Source of the DNA: Floccifex porci
GTDB lineage: Bacteria > Bacillota_I > Bacilli_A > Erysipelotrichales > Erysipelotrichaceae
DNA: 64,000 bases
Assembly: GCF_009696175.1 (NCBI RefSeq)
Contig: NZ_VUMM01000004.1
Span: forward strand, 41,353 to 105,352
Reading direction: 5' to 3'
This document shows, one piece after another, positions 6,469 to 15,658 of the stretch. The notes beneath the pieces were generated by a model. That model did no database searches. It saw only the letters and a list, made by a program, of their open reading frames with translations, and was not told the DNA's origin. Each line of letters opens with the position of its first letter. Position 1 is the stretch's first letter. Made by a program: the position numbers and the translations under genes.

Positions 6469-7419
6469 TTATAATAAAAGATCGACAACGGTTTTAATAA
6501 TATGTTCAAGAGTTTGACAACTATGAATAAATTGTTCCTGTTCGGTTTTGTTTAGTTCAAGTTCTAACATTTCCTGTACACCGTTTCGATTGATAACTGC
6601 AGGAACTCCATTATAGATTCCTTTATAACCATATTCTCCATTCTGATAACAGGAGATTGTTAAAATGCGATTTTCATCTTTAAATATTGTTTGAATCAAC
6701 TGATTTAATGCTAAACCAATTCCATAATAAGTAGATTTTTTACGGTTGACAATTTCATATCCTGCTTGTTGTACATCATGATAAATTTCATCTAATTTTT
6801 CCTGTGTAATATTTCTTTCTTCACAGACTTTCAGTATTTTTTTGCTTCCTAAATAAGCATGTGTCCATGGAACAAAGCTAGTATCTCCATGTTCTCCCAT
6901 TACATAAGCATGCATATTATGCGTTGAAATTTCTAAAAATTCACTTAAGAAATAACGAAGACGAGCTGTATCCAGCAATGTACCGGTCCCAATAACACGA
7001 TGATATGGAAGTCCAGATACTTTTTGCGTAACATAGGTCATTACATCTACTGGATTGCAGGCAACTACAAAGATTCCATCAAATCCACTTTCCATAGTCT
7101 GGGATACAACACTTTTTACAATTTTTGTATCGGTAACGGTTAAATCAATTCGTGTTTCTCCGGGTTTTTGAGTGGCTCCTGCTGTGATGACAACAATATC
7201 TGCATCTTTACAGTCACTATAATCACCGGCTTTGATCTTCATTTTTTGTCTGGCATAAGGTAAACCATGGTTCAGATCCATTGCTTCTCCAATTGTCTTT
7301 TCTTTATTGACATCAATTAATACAAGTTCATCCACTCCACCAGATATTAACAAGCTATACGCAAAGCTCATTCCTACAAATCCACATCCAACTAAAACAA
7401 CTTTCTTTTTTTCATTCAT
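6469..7419 (-). CDS. ldh: L-lactate dehydrogenase
   Basis: 316 residues, normal length. It reduces pyruvate to L-lactate with NADH in the cytosol. The Rossmann motif is GCGFVG (11-16). Gln84 in GATQKPGETR is the residue that selects pyruvate (malate dehydrogenases have Arg there). Arg90, Asp150 and Arg153 in LLDTARLR and the catalytic His177 in MGEHGDT are all present. Arg155 and His170 match the pair that binds fructose-1,6-bisphosphate in allosteric bacterial enzymes, so glycolytic activation is likely. AAAGGA lies upstream of the start. It is monocistronic, divergent from the PRD regulator. Confidence 0.95.
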   Translation of the reverse strand: MNEKKKVVLVGCGFVGMSFAYSLLISGGVDELVLIDVNKEKTIGEAMDLNHGLPYARQKMKIKAGDYSDCKDADIVVITAGATQKPGETRIDLTVTDTKIVKSVVSQTMESGFDGIFVVACNPVDVMTYVTQKVSGLPYHRVIGTGTLLDTARLRYFLSEFLEISTHNMHAYVMGEHGDTSFVPWTHAYLGSKKILKVCEERNITQEKLDEIYHDVQQAGYEIVNRKKSTYYGIGLALNQLIQTIFKDENRILTISCYQNGEYGYKGIYNGVPAVINRNGVQEMLELELNKTEQEQFIHSCQTLEHIIKTVVDLLL

Positions 7420-7463
7420 AATTATTTATCCTTTCTGTTTGTATGTAGTATAAAGATAAAAAT

Positions 7464-7495
7464 TTAAAATGAAAAAGATACATTTTTCATTTTAA
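7464..7495. promoter_or_regulatory. inverted repeat between ldh and the PRD regulator
   Basis: TTAAAATGAAAAA (7464-7476) and TTTTTCATTTTAA (7483-7495) form a perfect 13-bp dyad with a 6-base centre in the 189-bp divergent intergenic region. A regulator site for ldh or for the PTS operon is plausible; which protein binds is unknown. Confidence 0.4.
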
Positions 7496-7608
7496 AATGA
7501 GAAACAAAACGATAATATTAAGGTTACTTTTTGCATTGATAAGTGTAAATTAAACTCTTTTATAAACGATTTGAATTTAATATACTGACACTAGAAAGGA
7601 AACAAGAA

Positions 7609-9510
7609 ATGAGACTCAGTTCAATCTTAAATGATTTTATTCAGGCCGATGGATATTTAACAATTGAATTCTTTATAGATAAATATGATGTTTCAAAAAG
7701 AACGATTCAGAGTGATTTATCGTATTTGACAAAGATTTCAAATCAAAGAGGATACCAGTTAAATTTCAGAAGAGATTATGGTTACCTTCTTAAAATAACA
7801 GATTATGATAAATGGAATCAGTTTGTACAGACTTTACAGAATGATTTCAATTTAAATGCCAGTCAAAGAATTCAGGCAATTTCCTGTTATTTAATAATCA
7901 GCAAGGATTATCTGACAATGGAATATTTATCAGAAGAATTTAAAGTGTCTTTGGCAAGTATTAAAAAAGATATGAAACAGGTAGAAATCTGGTTATCGAA
8001 TCATAATTTAATACTGGAAAGAAAAAGACACTATGGATTGATTGTGAATGGTACGGATTCAAATAAGCGAAAGGCTTTACTGGAAGTGTATCTATGTGAC
8101 AATCCATATTTTGAACAGTATGTAAAAAAGACGGTTCATAATTTTGACAAAATATCTTCATTTGTGATTACGCAAATTGAAAAAGAAAATCTGATGATCA
8201 ATTATTCAGAATTAAAAACAGTTATTTCTTCTTTGATCATTATTTCTTTTTATGCCCTGGTTAAACCACAGAATATGAATTCTTTTATAAAAACAAATGG
8301 AACATCCATTGAAAAGATTTCCATTCGAATCAAAGAAATGATTGAAGCGTATTATCAGGTGGAACTGGATGAATCCAGTTTTGAAGACATACTGGAGCTG
8401 TTAAAGAACAATGTTCGAGTAAAAGAAATTACACAGATATTTACTGATCAGCTTCAGAAAGATATAGAAGAATTCTTAATTGAAACCGACCAGATTCATC
8501 ATACTGATTTTTCCAAAGATGAAACGTTTAAAAAATCATTGATTAAACATGTGTCTCTATTAATTGATCGACTTTCAAAAAAGATTTCATATAAAAATTC
8601 ATTGATTAAAGAAATATGTGTACGATATCCTATGTTGTTTAATATTTCCATTCGTTTTTCAAATATGCTGAAAGAAAAATACAATGTGGAAGTAACCAAT
8701 GATGAAGCAGGATTTATCGCAACTCATTTTGCGGCACATATGGAAAGAGAAAAACAGAATAAACTGGAAAGATTTAATCGTATAGCGGTTATCTGTTCTT
8801 CGGGTGGAGGAAGTGCTTATCTGATTAAACTTCAGATTGAGTCAATTTTTAAAAAGGCCAATGTAGAAGCTTTCAGTTTTACACAAATGGAAGAAGTTGA
8901 AAATTATGATCCGGACTTAATTTTTACCATTCTGCCATTACAGAAAGAATTCTCTGTTCCAGTAATTCATATTAAAGAATTATTAGATGAACTGGATTTA
9001 ATACAGATTCGTCAGATGCTTCAATATGAAAATTGTGATTCCTTTATATTAGCGGATACAAAAGATACAATTTATTCTTTATTTCGTAAGGAATTTTTTG
9101 AATATTCCGATGCGAATGATTATATGAAATTGATCAAAGAAATGGCTTTAAAAATTGAAAATAGTGAATATGGACAGGAACATTATGCAGACTATGTACT
9201 GGAACGAGAGCAATATATGAATACCATTTATATGAATGGAATCAGTATTGCTCATCCAATCAATCTATGTTCAAAGAAGAATTTAGTATCGGTTACGATA
9301 TTAAAGAATCCGATTCATTATGAGAATAAAGAAGTACGTATTGTTTTTATGGTTTGTTTAAGAAAAGAAGAGGATTATATCCATAAACAAATCACAGAAA
9401 AGTTATTTCAGTTTATGAATCATAAAAACCAGATTCAAAAAGTAATTAAACAACATACATTTGAAGATTTAATTGTAGCTTTAAAAGAAATGGATGGAGG
9501 ATCCGTTTAA
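7609..9510 (+). CDS. PRD-containing PTS-responsive transcriptional activator (LicR/MtlR/ManR type)
   Basis: 633 residues. Order: N-terminal HTH (about 1-60), second Mga-like HTH (about 85-150), two PTS regulation domains (about 180-290 and 300-390, the latter with THFAAHMER), an EIIB-like domain (about 395-470, starting IAVICSSGGGSAYL) and an EIIA-like domain (about 495-630, with GISIAHP). In this family, phosphorylation by HPr and the cognate EIIB tunes DNA binding so that the operon is switched on when its sugar is present. It overlaps the M42 peptidase gene by one base and heads the PTS operon, which it most likely activates. Confidence 0.9.
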   Translation: MRLSSILNDFIQADGYLTIEFFIDKYDVSKRTIQSDLSYLTKISNQRGYQLNFRRDYGYLLKITDYDKWNQFVQTLQNDFNLNASQRIQAISCYLIISKDYLTMEYLSEEFKVSLASIKKDMKQVEIWLSNHNLILERKRHYGLIVNGTDSNKRKALLEVYLCDNPYFEQYVKKTVHNFDKISSFVITQIEKENLMINYSELKTVISSLIIISFYALVKPQNMNSFIKTNGTSIEKISIRIKEMIEAYYQVELDESSFEDILELLKNNVRVKEITQIFTDQLQKDIEEFLIETDQIHHTDFSKDETFKKSLIKHVSLLIDRLSKKISYKNSLIKEICVRYPMLFNISIRFSNMLKEKYNVEVTNDEAGFIATHFAAHMEREKQNKLERFNRIAVICSSGGGSAYLIKLQIESIFKKANVEAFSFTQMEEVENYDPDLIFTILPLQKEFSVPVIHIKELLDELDLIQIRQMLQYENCDSFILADTKDTIYSLFRKEFFEYSDANDYMKLIKEMALKIENSEYGQEHYADYVLEREQYMNTIYMNGISIAHPINLCSKKNLVSVTILKNPIHYENKEVRIVFMVCLRKEEDYIHKQITEKLFQFMNHKNQIQKVIKQHTFEDLIVALKEMDGGSV

Positions 9511-10553
9511 TGAAAGAAATATTAAAAAGATTAAGCAATGCCGATGCGATTGCGGCTAGAGAAAAAGAAGTTCGTAAAATTCTAAGAGAAGAAATGAAAT
9601 CGTATGCCGATGCGATTCAATACGATCATCTTGGTAGTATTTGTTTTGAAAAGAAAGGATGTTCTCAAAATCCAGTTACCATTGCTTTTATGGCACATAT
9701 GGACGAAGTAGGCTTCTTCGTTCGACACATTTCCGATAATGGTTTTATTTATCTGATTGCGGTAGGTGGTGTACTTTCGAAAAGTAAAGAAATGCAGAAA
9801 GTGCGTATTACTTGTCAGAATCAGAAGAAAATCGATGGAATCTTAAACGTAACCAGAGATGAAAAAGGAAATGTAAAAGATATGTATGTGGATGTTGGTT
9901 GTGAGACAGGGGATGAAATACGGTCTTTAGGAATCCAGATTGGCGATATGGTCACCTTTGCCAGTGAATGTTTTGAAATGGCAAATGGAAACGTATTGTG
10001 TGGAAAAGCTATGGATGATCGAACAGGGTGTGCCGTTTTAAGCCAGGCTATAAAAAGGGTCCACGACAATCCTGGAGATTTATGGTTTATCGCAACCAGT
10101 TCTGAAGAAGTGGGATGCCGAGGAGGAAAGACGGCTTCAGAACAGGTAAAAGCGGATATTGTGATTGCAATAGATGTTGCCAACAATCCAGAGCTTGTAA
10201 AAAATTATACAAATCATCGATTATTGTCAAAAGGATGTATGATCCTTCATTACGATAAGACAATGATTCCCAATGAAAAATTCTTAAATTATGTAAAACA
10301 GATTGCCCGAGAAAATGATATTCCATTTCAGGAAGATATGTTTTCAAATGGAGGAACCGATTGTAACTTAGCCCATTTAAATGAAAATGGAAAAGTTGGA
10401 TTGGTGATAGGAATCCCGCTTAGATATTGTCATGGATCGTATTCGATGGTTCATGAAAAGGATTTAAAAGCCGCGTTGGATCTTGTTTGTTTGCTGGCTG
10501 AAAAGATAGGAAATGAACAATATTCTTATTTTATTGATTATGAGAAGGAGTAA
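9510..10553 (+). CDS. M42-family metallo-aminopeptidase
   Basis: 347 residues, typical of the M42 family (PepA, YsdC, FrvX), cytosolic dinuclear-metal aminopeptidases that form tetrahedral complexes. Metal and catalytic residues are visible: His63 and Asp65 in AHMDEVG, Asp in AMDDRTG, the Glu pair in TSSEEVG, Asp in AIDVA, and a late His in RYCHGS. Members of this group are often encoded inside sugar operons, as frvX is in Escherichia coli. It lies between the PRD regulator (1-bp overlap) and EIIA (2-bp gap), so it is co-translated with the PTS. The true peptide or conjugate substrate is unknown. Confidence 0.88.
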   Translation: MKEILKRLSNADAIAAREKEVRKILREEMKSYADAIQYDHLGSICFEKKGCSQNPVTIAFMAHMDEVGFFVRHISDNGFIYLIAVGGVLSKSKEMQKVRITCQNQKKIDGILNVTRDEKGNVKDMYVDVGCETGDEIRSLGIQIGDMVTFASECFEMANGNVLCGKAMDDRTGCAVLSQAIKRVHDNPGDLWFIATSSEEVGCRGGKTASEQVKADIVIAIDVANNPELVKNYTNHRLLSKGCMILHYDKTMIPNEKFLNYVKQIARENDIPFQEDMFSNGGTDCNLAHLNENGKVGLVIGIPLRYCHGSYSMVHEKDLKAALDLVCLLAEKIGNEQYSYFIDYEKE

Positions 10554-10555
10554 CT

Positions 10556-10876
10556 ATGACAGAAACGGAGCAAAAAATTCTGATGATGATTTCATCATCA
10601 GGAGAAAGTAAAGCGAAAGCGTTTGAAGCTTTAAATCAGGTGGCAGAAGGTCAATATGATAAAGCTAGAGCTTTATTAAAAGAAGCACAGGAAATTGATT
10701 TGGAAGCGCATAAAGTTCAGACACAATTGATTACAGCTGAAATGTCCGATTCAGAAGATAAACCAGAAATGAGTTTATTGATGGTCCATGCACAGGATCA
10801 TTATATGACATCGCAATTGGCTCGTGATCTGATTGAAAAATTAATTGATGTTTTTGAAAAGAAAGAAGGGAAATAG
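10556..10876 (+). CDS. PTS lactose/cellobiose-family EIIA
   Basis: 106 residues, standard for this all-helical trimeric phosphocarrier. The phosphorylated histidine is His78 in the LMVHAQDHYMTS segment. It takes phosphate from HPr and passes it to EIIB. The next gene starts right behind the stop codon, after a GAAGGG ribosome site that lies inside this gene. The sugar cannot be told from EIIA. Confidence 0.93.
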   Translation: MTETEQKILMMISSSGESKAKAFEALNQVAEGQYDKARALLKEAQEIDLEAHKVQTQLITAEMSDSEDKPEMSLLMVHAQDHYMTSQLARDLIEKLIDVFEKKEGK

Positions 10877-10877
10877 T

Positions 10878-11210
10878 ATGAAGATTTTATTATGTTGTGC
10901 AGGTGGGTTTTCCACAACTATGCTGATGGATAGTATGAAACGTGTTGTGAAAAACAGTAAAAAGCTAGATGAAAATACATTCACATTTAAAGCCATTCCT
11001 GTTGATTTACTTCAATCGGAAGTAGAAGATACAGATGCTTTGGTTATTGGACCACAAATTGCACATAAACTGGATGCCATTAAACCAATTATTGAACCTT
11101 ATCATATTCCATATGTAATTGTTGATAAAGATACTTATGGAAAAATGGATGGGGCAACAGTAATGAAAATGGTATTTATTGCTCAGAAAAAAGCGCAAAT
11201 GAATAAATAG
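10878..11210 (+). CDS. PTS lactose/cellobiose-family EIIB
   Basis: 110 residues from ATG 10878; a longer frame from 10845 overlaps EIIA and lacks a ribosome site. The N-terminal strand MKILLCCAGGFSTTML contains the phosphocysteine loop (Cys7 by alignment to C-x-A-G-x-S-T). Family role: moves phosphate from EIIA to the incoming sugar at EIIC. It lies 24 bp before EIIC. Confidence 0.93.
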   Translation: MKILLCCAGGFSTTMLMDSMKRVVKNSKKLDENTFTFKAIPVDLLQSEVEDTDALVIGPQIAHKLDAIKPIIEPYHIPYVIVDKDTYGKMDGATVMKMVFIAQKKAQMNK

Positions 11211-11234
11211 TATTAGAGAAGAGAGGAAAAAATT

Positions 11235-12563
11235 ATGTTTTCAGCATTTGAAAATTTCATGAATAAATATTTAACACCCATTGCGAATAAAATGGATAAA
11301 GAAGTTCATTTAAGTGCCGTTAAAAAAGCAATGGTTGCGATGACTCCATTATTGATTATTGGTAGTTTCTGTCTGATTCCAGAAGCCATTCCAAATATGA
11401 TTGGAGAAAACAACATTGTTTCTCAATGGATCTTAAATAATCTGGATACCATTTATATTCCATATAATGTAGGTATGGCTCTTATGTCCTTATATGTTTC
11501 CGCTATTATTGGATATCATTTAGCCAATTCACATAAACTGGATGTTCCAGGATGTGTAAGCATGGCCATTATTGCGTATTTGATGATGGCTGTAGAATAT
11601 ACAGAAGATGGTGGAATTTCTCGTACATATTTAGGACCTAAAGGTCTGTTCGTTGCGATTTTTGCATCCTTAGTGGCAGTTGAATTGTATCGCTGGTGTA
11701 AAAAGAAAAACTTTACAATTAAAATGCCGGAATCTGTACCTGATTTTGTGTCTCGTTCTTTTGAAATGATTCCTATTTCTGTTATTGTTATTGGATTCTT
11801 TTTAATTATTCGTATTATTTGTATCAATGGACTGCATACAATGCCACCTCTAATCTTTACAAATATTTTAGCACCATTAGTTGGATCTATGGATAATCCA
11901 TTTGCGGTTACATTCTTACAGATGTTACGTTGTTTACTGTTCTTCTTTGGAATTCACCCATCTGTATTATCTCCTGTAACAAGTCCAATTTCGACACAGT
12001 TCTTAGCAGAAAACATTGCGGCTGTACAAGCTGGAAAAGAAGCTATGCACTTCTTCTGTCCAGGACCTGAATCAGCATTTGGTAACTTTACAGGAACAGG
12101 GGTAACATTTGGACTGGTATTCTGGTGTTTATTATCTAAATCAAAAGCACAGAAACAGATTGGACGTGTGGCATTAATTCCAGCTTTATTTGGAATCAAT
12201 GAACCAATCTTATTTGGGGCACCAATTGTATTAAACCCAATTTTCTTTATTCCATATGTAATCTGTGGTGGTATTATTGGAACCATTCCTTACTGGATGA
12301 TGCATTTTGGATGGTTATCATGCTCAATCTTTACACCACCTTATGTAGGGGTATTCTTAGAAGGTTATTTAACAAATCTGGATCCAATGTCAATTGTTGC
12401 CAATGCGATTCAGCTGGTATTATCCATTTTAGTATGGTATCCATTCTTTAAGATTTATGAAAAACGTGAATTGGAACAGGAAGCTATGAATATGGCAGAA
12501 TCAAATAGTGCCATTTCTGAGGAAGATGCAAAATTACTGGATGATTTAGATTTAGATTTCTAA
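11235..12563 (+). CDS. PTS lactose/cellobiose-family EIIC permease
   Basis: 442 residues, a polytopic membrane permease with about ten hydrophobic segments. It shows the family features of a GxNEP-like loop (FGINEPILFGAP near 320) and an N-terminal AxMxPLLIIGSF helix. It transports and phosphorylates a sugar, usually a beta-diglucoside, diacetylchitobiose or lactose. No 6-phospho-glycosidase gene follows, which is unusual. The C-terminus is acidic (EEDAKLLDDLDLDF). A hairpin directly behind the gene may lower expression of the downstream enzymes. Confidence 0.93.
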   Translation: MFSAFENFMNKYLTPIANKMDKEVHLSAVKKAMVAMTPLLIIGSFCLIPEAIPNMIGENNIVSQWILNNLDTIYIPYNVGMALMSLYVSAIIGYHLANSHKLDVPGCVSMAIIAYLMMAVEYTEDGGISRTYLGPKGLFVAIFASLVAVELYRWCKKKNFTIKMPESVPDFVSRSFEMIPISVIVIGFFLIIRIICINGLHTMPPLIFTNILAPLVGSMDNPFAVTFLQMLRCLLFFFGIHPSVLSPVTSPISTQFLAENIAAVQAGKEAMHFFCPGPESAFGNFTGTGVTFGLVFWCLLSKSKAQKQIGRVALIPALFGINEPILFGAPIVLNPIFFIPYVICGGIIGTIPYWMMHFGWLSCSIFTPPYVGVFLEGYLTNLDPMSIVANAIQLVLSILVWYPFFKIYEKRELEQEAMNMAESNSAISEEDAKLLDDLDLDF

Positions 12564-12590
12564 AAGACAAGTGAAAGCTTGTCTTTCTTT
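12563..12590 (+). terminator. intra-operon hairpin (partial terminator)
   Basis: AAAGACAAG (12563-12571) pairs with CTTGTCTTT (12578-12586), followed by only a short T-run before the next ribosome site. It probably gives partial termination or protects the PTS mRNA 3' end. Confidence 0.5.
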
Positions 12591-12602
12591 AGGAGAAAAA
12601 GA

Positions 12603-13673
12603 ATGGCAAAAAGATTAAACAAAATGTTTCAATTTATGCAGGATAGACAAGTCGATGCATTATTGATAAAAAGTAAAACAATGAAACGATATATCGATAC
12701 GCTTACTGGTGGAGGGTGTAAAATCTTATTCACAAAAGAAAAAGGGTATCTTATACTGGATGGACGTTACTTAACGGAAGCAAAAGAAAAAGAATCGGAT
12801 CTGGAAATACGATTATTAGGAATCGGACAAAGCTATTTAGAGGTTGTCAAAGAAATTTTAAAAGAGAATTGTTGTCAGTCTTTAGGAGTGGAAATGGATC
12901 AGATTTCTATATTTGAATATGAAAAGTTAAAGAAGATGGATATTTCCATTCATTTATATGATGAAGAAATTTCTTTGATTCGTGTTGTGAAGGATGAAGA
13001 TGAAATCAGAACATTAAAAGAAGCCATTGAGATTACGGATACAATTTATAAAAATGTACTGGAACGAATTCATACTGGAATGAATGAATATGAAATCAGT
13101 GCTTTGCTACAGTACTTTTCCATTTCTTCTGGAGCTCAGCAAATGTCTTTTGATACCATTGTTGCCACTGGAGAAAGAACGGCTCTTCCTCATGGCAGAC
13201 CTACAAGTCGATGTGTAAAGGAACATGAGCCGATTTTAATGGATTTTGGAATTCAGTATAAAAATTATCAGTCAGATATCACAAGAATCTGTTTTATTGG
13301 ACAACCATACGATCCAATCGCAAAGATTTATGATACGGTTCTAAAAGCTAATTTAGCTGGAATTAAAGCCATTAAAGAAGGTGCCATTGCCTGTGATGTG
13401 GATAAAGCTGCTAGGGATGTAATCGATCAGGCTGGCTATAAAGATTATTTCAATCATGGATTGGGACATGGAATTGGAGTGGACAATGGAAGTGAGTATC
13501 CCATTTTAAATCCAAAATCAAAAACGATATTAAAAGAAAATATGGTGATGTCCTGTGAACCAGGTATTTATGTTCCAGGAATTGGAGGAATTCGTATTGA
13601 AGACGATGTATGGATTCATGATGGAATTGGAATTCCTTTAAATAAAACGACAAAAGAAATGATTATTCTGTGA
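12603..13673 (+). CDS. M24-family Xaa-Pro aminopeptidase / prolidase-like peptidase
   Basis: 356 residues from ATG 12603, chosen for AGGAGAA just upstream; the frame extends to 12579 but that part overlaps the hairpin. A creatinase-like N-terminal domain (about 1-125) is followed by the pita-bread domain. The five metal ligands of aminopeptidase P/prolidase are present: Asp in LMDFG, Asp in QSDITR, His in GLGHGIG, Glu in CEPGIY and Glu in RIEDD. It removes N-terminal residues before proline or splits Xaa-Pro dipeptides in the cytosol. Placement in the PTS operon with an M42 peptidase is notable. Confidence 0.9.
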   Translation: MAKRLNKMFQFMQDRQVDALLIKSKTMKRYIDTLTGGGCKILFTKEKGYLILDGRYLTEAKEKESDLEIRLLGIGQSYLEVVKEILKENCCQSLGVEMDQISIFEYEKLKKMDISIHLYDEEISLIRVVKDEDEIRTLKEAIEITDTIYKNVLERIHTGMNEYEISALLQYFSISSGAQQMSFDTIVATGERTALPHGRPTSRCVKEHEPILMDFGIQYKNYQSDITRICFIGQPYDPIAKIYDTVLKANLAGIKAIKEGAIACDVDKAARDVIDQAGYKDYFNHGLGHGIGVDNGSEYPILNPKSKTILKENMVMSCEPGIYVPGIGGIRIEDDVWIHDGIGIPLNKTTKEMIIL

Positions 13674-13683
13674 GGAAAAAGTA

Positions 13684-14853
13684 ATGAAATACAATTTTGA
13701 TGAAATACACAATCGATTGGGAACCTATTGTACGCAATGGGATTTTATTGAAGATCGATTTGGAGAAAAAGAGCTGCTTCCTTTTTCGATATCCGATACA
13801 GATTTTAAAGCACCTGAACCTGTTATAGAAGCTTTACAGTCATTAATTCAGAAAGGGATATATGGATATACCCGATGGAATCATCATGACTTTAAAGGAA
13901 GCATTGCTTCTTTCTTTGAAAGAAGACACGATACAAAAATAGAAGAAGACTGGGTCGTTTATTCTCCTAGTGTTTTATATTCGATCAGTTTATTAATTCG
14001 TCTTCTGACAAAACCAGAAGATAAAATTGTAGTGTTTAGACCGATGTATGATTCTTTTTTCAGTGTAATCGAAGATAATAATCGAATTCGTATTGAATGT
14101 GAAATGACTGTGAATAAAGGTCGATTTGAAATTGATTTTGAATTGCTGGAAAAACAGTTAAAAGAAGCTTCTATGTTTTTATTGTGTTCTCCACACAATC
14201 CAACGGGAAGAATCTGGACAAAAGAAGAATTGGATCGAATGATTGCGTTATGTAAGAAATATGATGTACCAGTTGTATCGGATGAAATTCATATGGATGT
14301 TCAATTAAGAAATCGAAAACACATTCCGATCCTTAAATATTTAAATGAATTTGATTCATTATATCTGGTTTCTTCTTCCTCAAAAACATTTAATATACCA
14401 GGATTAATTGGTTCGTATTGTATTTTTCCAGACTCAGATATAAGAGAAAAATTTATACATCATACACGTAAAGTTGATTTCTTAAATTCTGTGAGTCTTC
14501 CTGGAATGATTGCGACCATGACAGCTTACAATCAATGTGATGATTACATTGACCAGTTAAATGATTATATTAAGGAAAATATGAAGTATGTTAAAGAATA
14601 TTTAAATCTTCATCACCCTCAAATTCATTTTGAAATTCCGGATGCGACCTATCTTGCCTGGATCGACATTACAGAATTGCCTTATTCAGCCAGACAAGTT
14701 CAGGATGCCCTTGTAAAGGTTGGAAAAGTGGCCATTATGCAGGGAGAAACCTATGGAATGGATAAATATTTACGTTTAAACTGTGGCTGTCCAAGGGAAA
14801 AATTAATAGAAGGATTGCATCGTTTCACCAAAGGGATACAATCTTTAGAATAG
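13684..14853 (+). CDS. patB: PLP-dependent C-S lyase (PatB/MalY-type)
   Basis: 389 residues, a fold-type I aminotransferase-like enzyme of the MalY/PatB group. Visible features are the N-terminal SISDTDF motif typical of the group, YGYTRW, SPHNPTGR, SDEIHMD and the PLP lysine in SSSSKTFNIPGL. Members split cystathionine or S-substituted cysteines into thiol or homocysteine, pyruvate and ammonia. It follows the M24 peptidase by 10 bp and so belongs to the PTS operon. One possible reading is that the operon frees a thiol from a cysteine conjugate after import and peptide trimming; that is inference. Confidence 0.87.
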   Translation: MKYNFDEIHNRLGTYCTQWDFIEDRFGEKELLPFSISDTDFKAPEPVIEALQSLIQKGIYGYTRWNHHDFKGSIASFFERRHDTKIEEDWVVYSPSVLYSISLLIRLLTKPEDKIVVFRPMYDSFFSVIEDNNRIRIECEMTVNKGRFEIDFELLEKQLKEASMFLLCSPHNPTGRIWTKEELDRMIALCKKYDVPVVSDEIHMDVQLRNRKHIPILKYLNEFDSLYLVSSSSKTFNIPGLIGSYCIFPDSDIREKFIHHTRKVDFLNSVSLPGMIATMTAYNQCDDYIDQLNDYIKENMKYVKEYLNLHHPQIHFEIPDATYLAWIDITELPYSARQVQDALVKVGKVAIMQGETYGMDKYLRLNCGCPREKLIEGLHRFTKGIQSLE

Positions 14854-14868
14854 AAAGCGAGAAATAGA

Positions 14869-15435
14869 ATGGCAAAAAGAATACAAAGAAAAGATGCACC
14901 AACCACAAATCGACTGATGGCTTATGCGATTGACTGGGCCTTAGGAGGAATTGTTTCTGGACTTCCTGCCGTACTGATTTATGGATTTGTGACACAGAGC
15001 AATGAAATGTTTTCTGATTTATATGTTTTTGAAGCTTTAGGATACAGTAAATGGCTGGCTCTTTTTACAGGTCTATTGTGTCTGGTCTTCAGTTATCTTT
15101 ATTATGTTGTCATTCCATATAAGAAATTTAAAGGACAGACAATTGGAAAGAAAATTATGAAAATTGAAATCGTATCTCAACAGGAAACACCTGTATCATT
15201 AAAACAATTATGGATACGTAATGCATGCATTCTTTTATTAGAATGTCCAATGTATGTGATTTCCAGATATTTTCTGCAGATGATTACTTTAATCATACGC
15301 TTTCAGGTGGAAAGTGTTTGGACCTTTGTTGGAATTGCTTTAACAATTGTTTCTTCTTTTATGGTGATTTATACAAAAGATCATCTGGCCATTCACGATC
15401 GCTTATCAAAAACTAAAGTTGTACAAAGTATGTAA
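14869..15435 (+). CDS. RDD-family membrane protein
   Basis: 188 residues. The RDD hallmark residues appear as RLMAYAIDW near residue 15 and in the later HDRLSKTKVV tail, with the GQTIGKKIMKIEI motif between them. Hydrophobic segments lie at about 25-48, 63-85, 112-130 and 142-165. RDD proteins are membrane proteins of mostly unknown role; some act in ion exchange. It is the last gene before a strong terminator, 15 bp behind patB, and could be an operon member or simply downstream. Confidence 0.8.
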   Translation: MAKRIQRKDAPTTNRLMAYAIDWALGGIVSGLPAVLIYGFVTQSNEMFSDLYVFEALGYSKWLALFTGLLCLVFSYLYYVVIPYKKFKGQTIGKKIMKIEIVSQQETPVSLKQLWIRNACILLLECPMYVISRYFLQMITLIIRFQVESVWTFVGIALTIVSSFMVIYTKDHLAIHDRLSKTKVVQSM

Positions 15436-15441
15436 TACAAA

Positions 15442-15482
15442 ATAGTCCACTTATTTCAAAATTGTAAGTGGACTATGTTTTT
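15442..15482 (+). terminator. rho-independent terminator of the PTS operon
   Basis: ATAGTCCACTTA (15442-15453) pairs perfectly with TAAGTGGACTAT (15465-15476), followed by GTTTTTATT. Confidence 0.88.
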
Positions 15483-15658
15483 ATTAAAAACGGTTTTGTT
15501 GAATCAATTCTGGTCTGGATACGATTGGATTGTTTCCTATTATAAAATCATATGTTACCCTTAAATTCTTTCTGGAATATTTGATTTATAAACCTTACTT
15601 TTATTATGCAGGAAAGAAAAGTATTTAATAAATCCAATCAATTTGTTTGATATGGCTG

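Noticed and set aside
9821..10347. Two minus-strand ORFs inside the M42 gene
   Set aside because: Antisense shadows of an intact, motif-complete peptidase gene.
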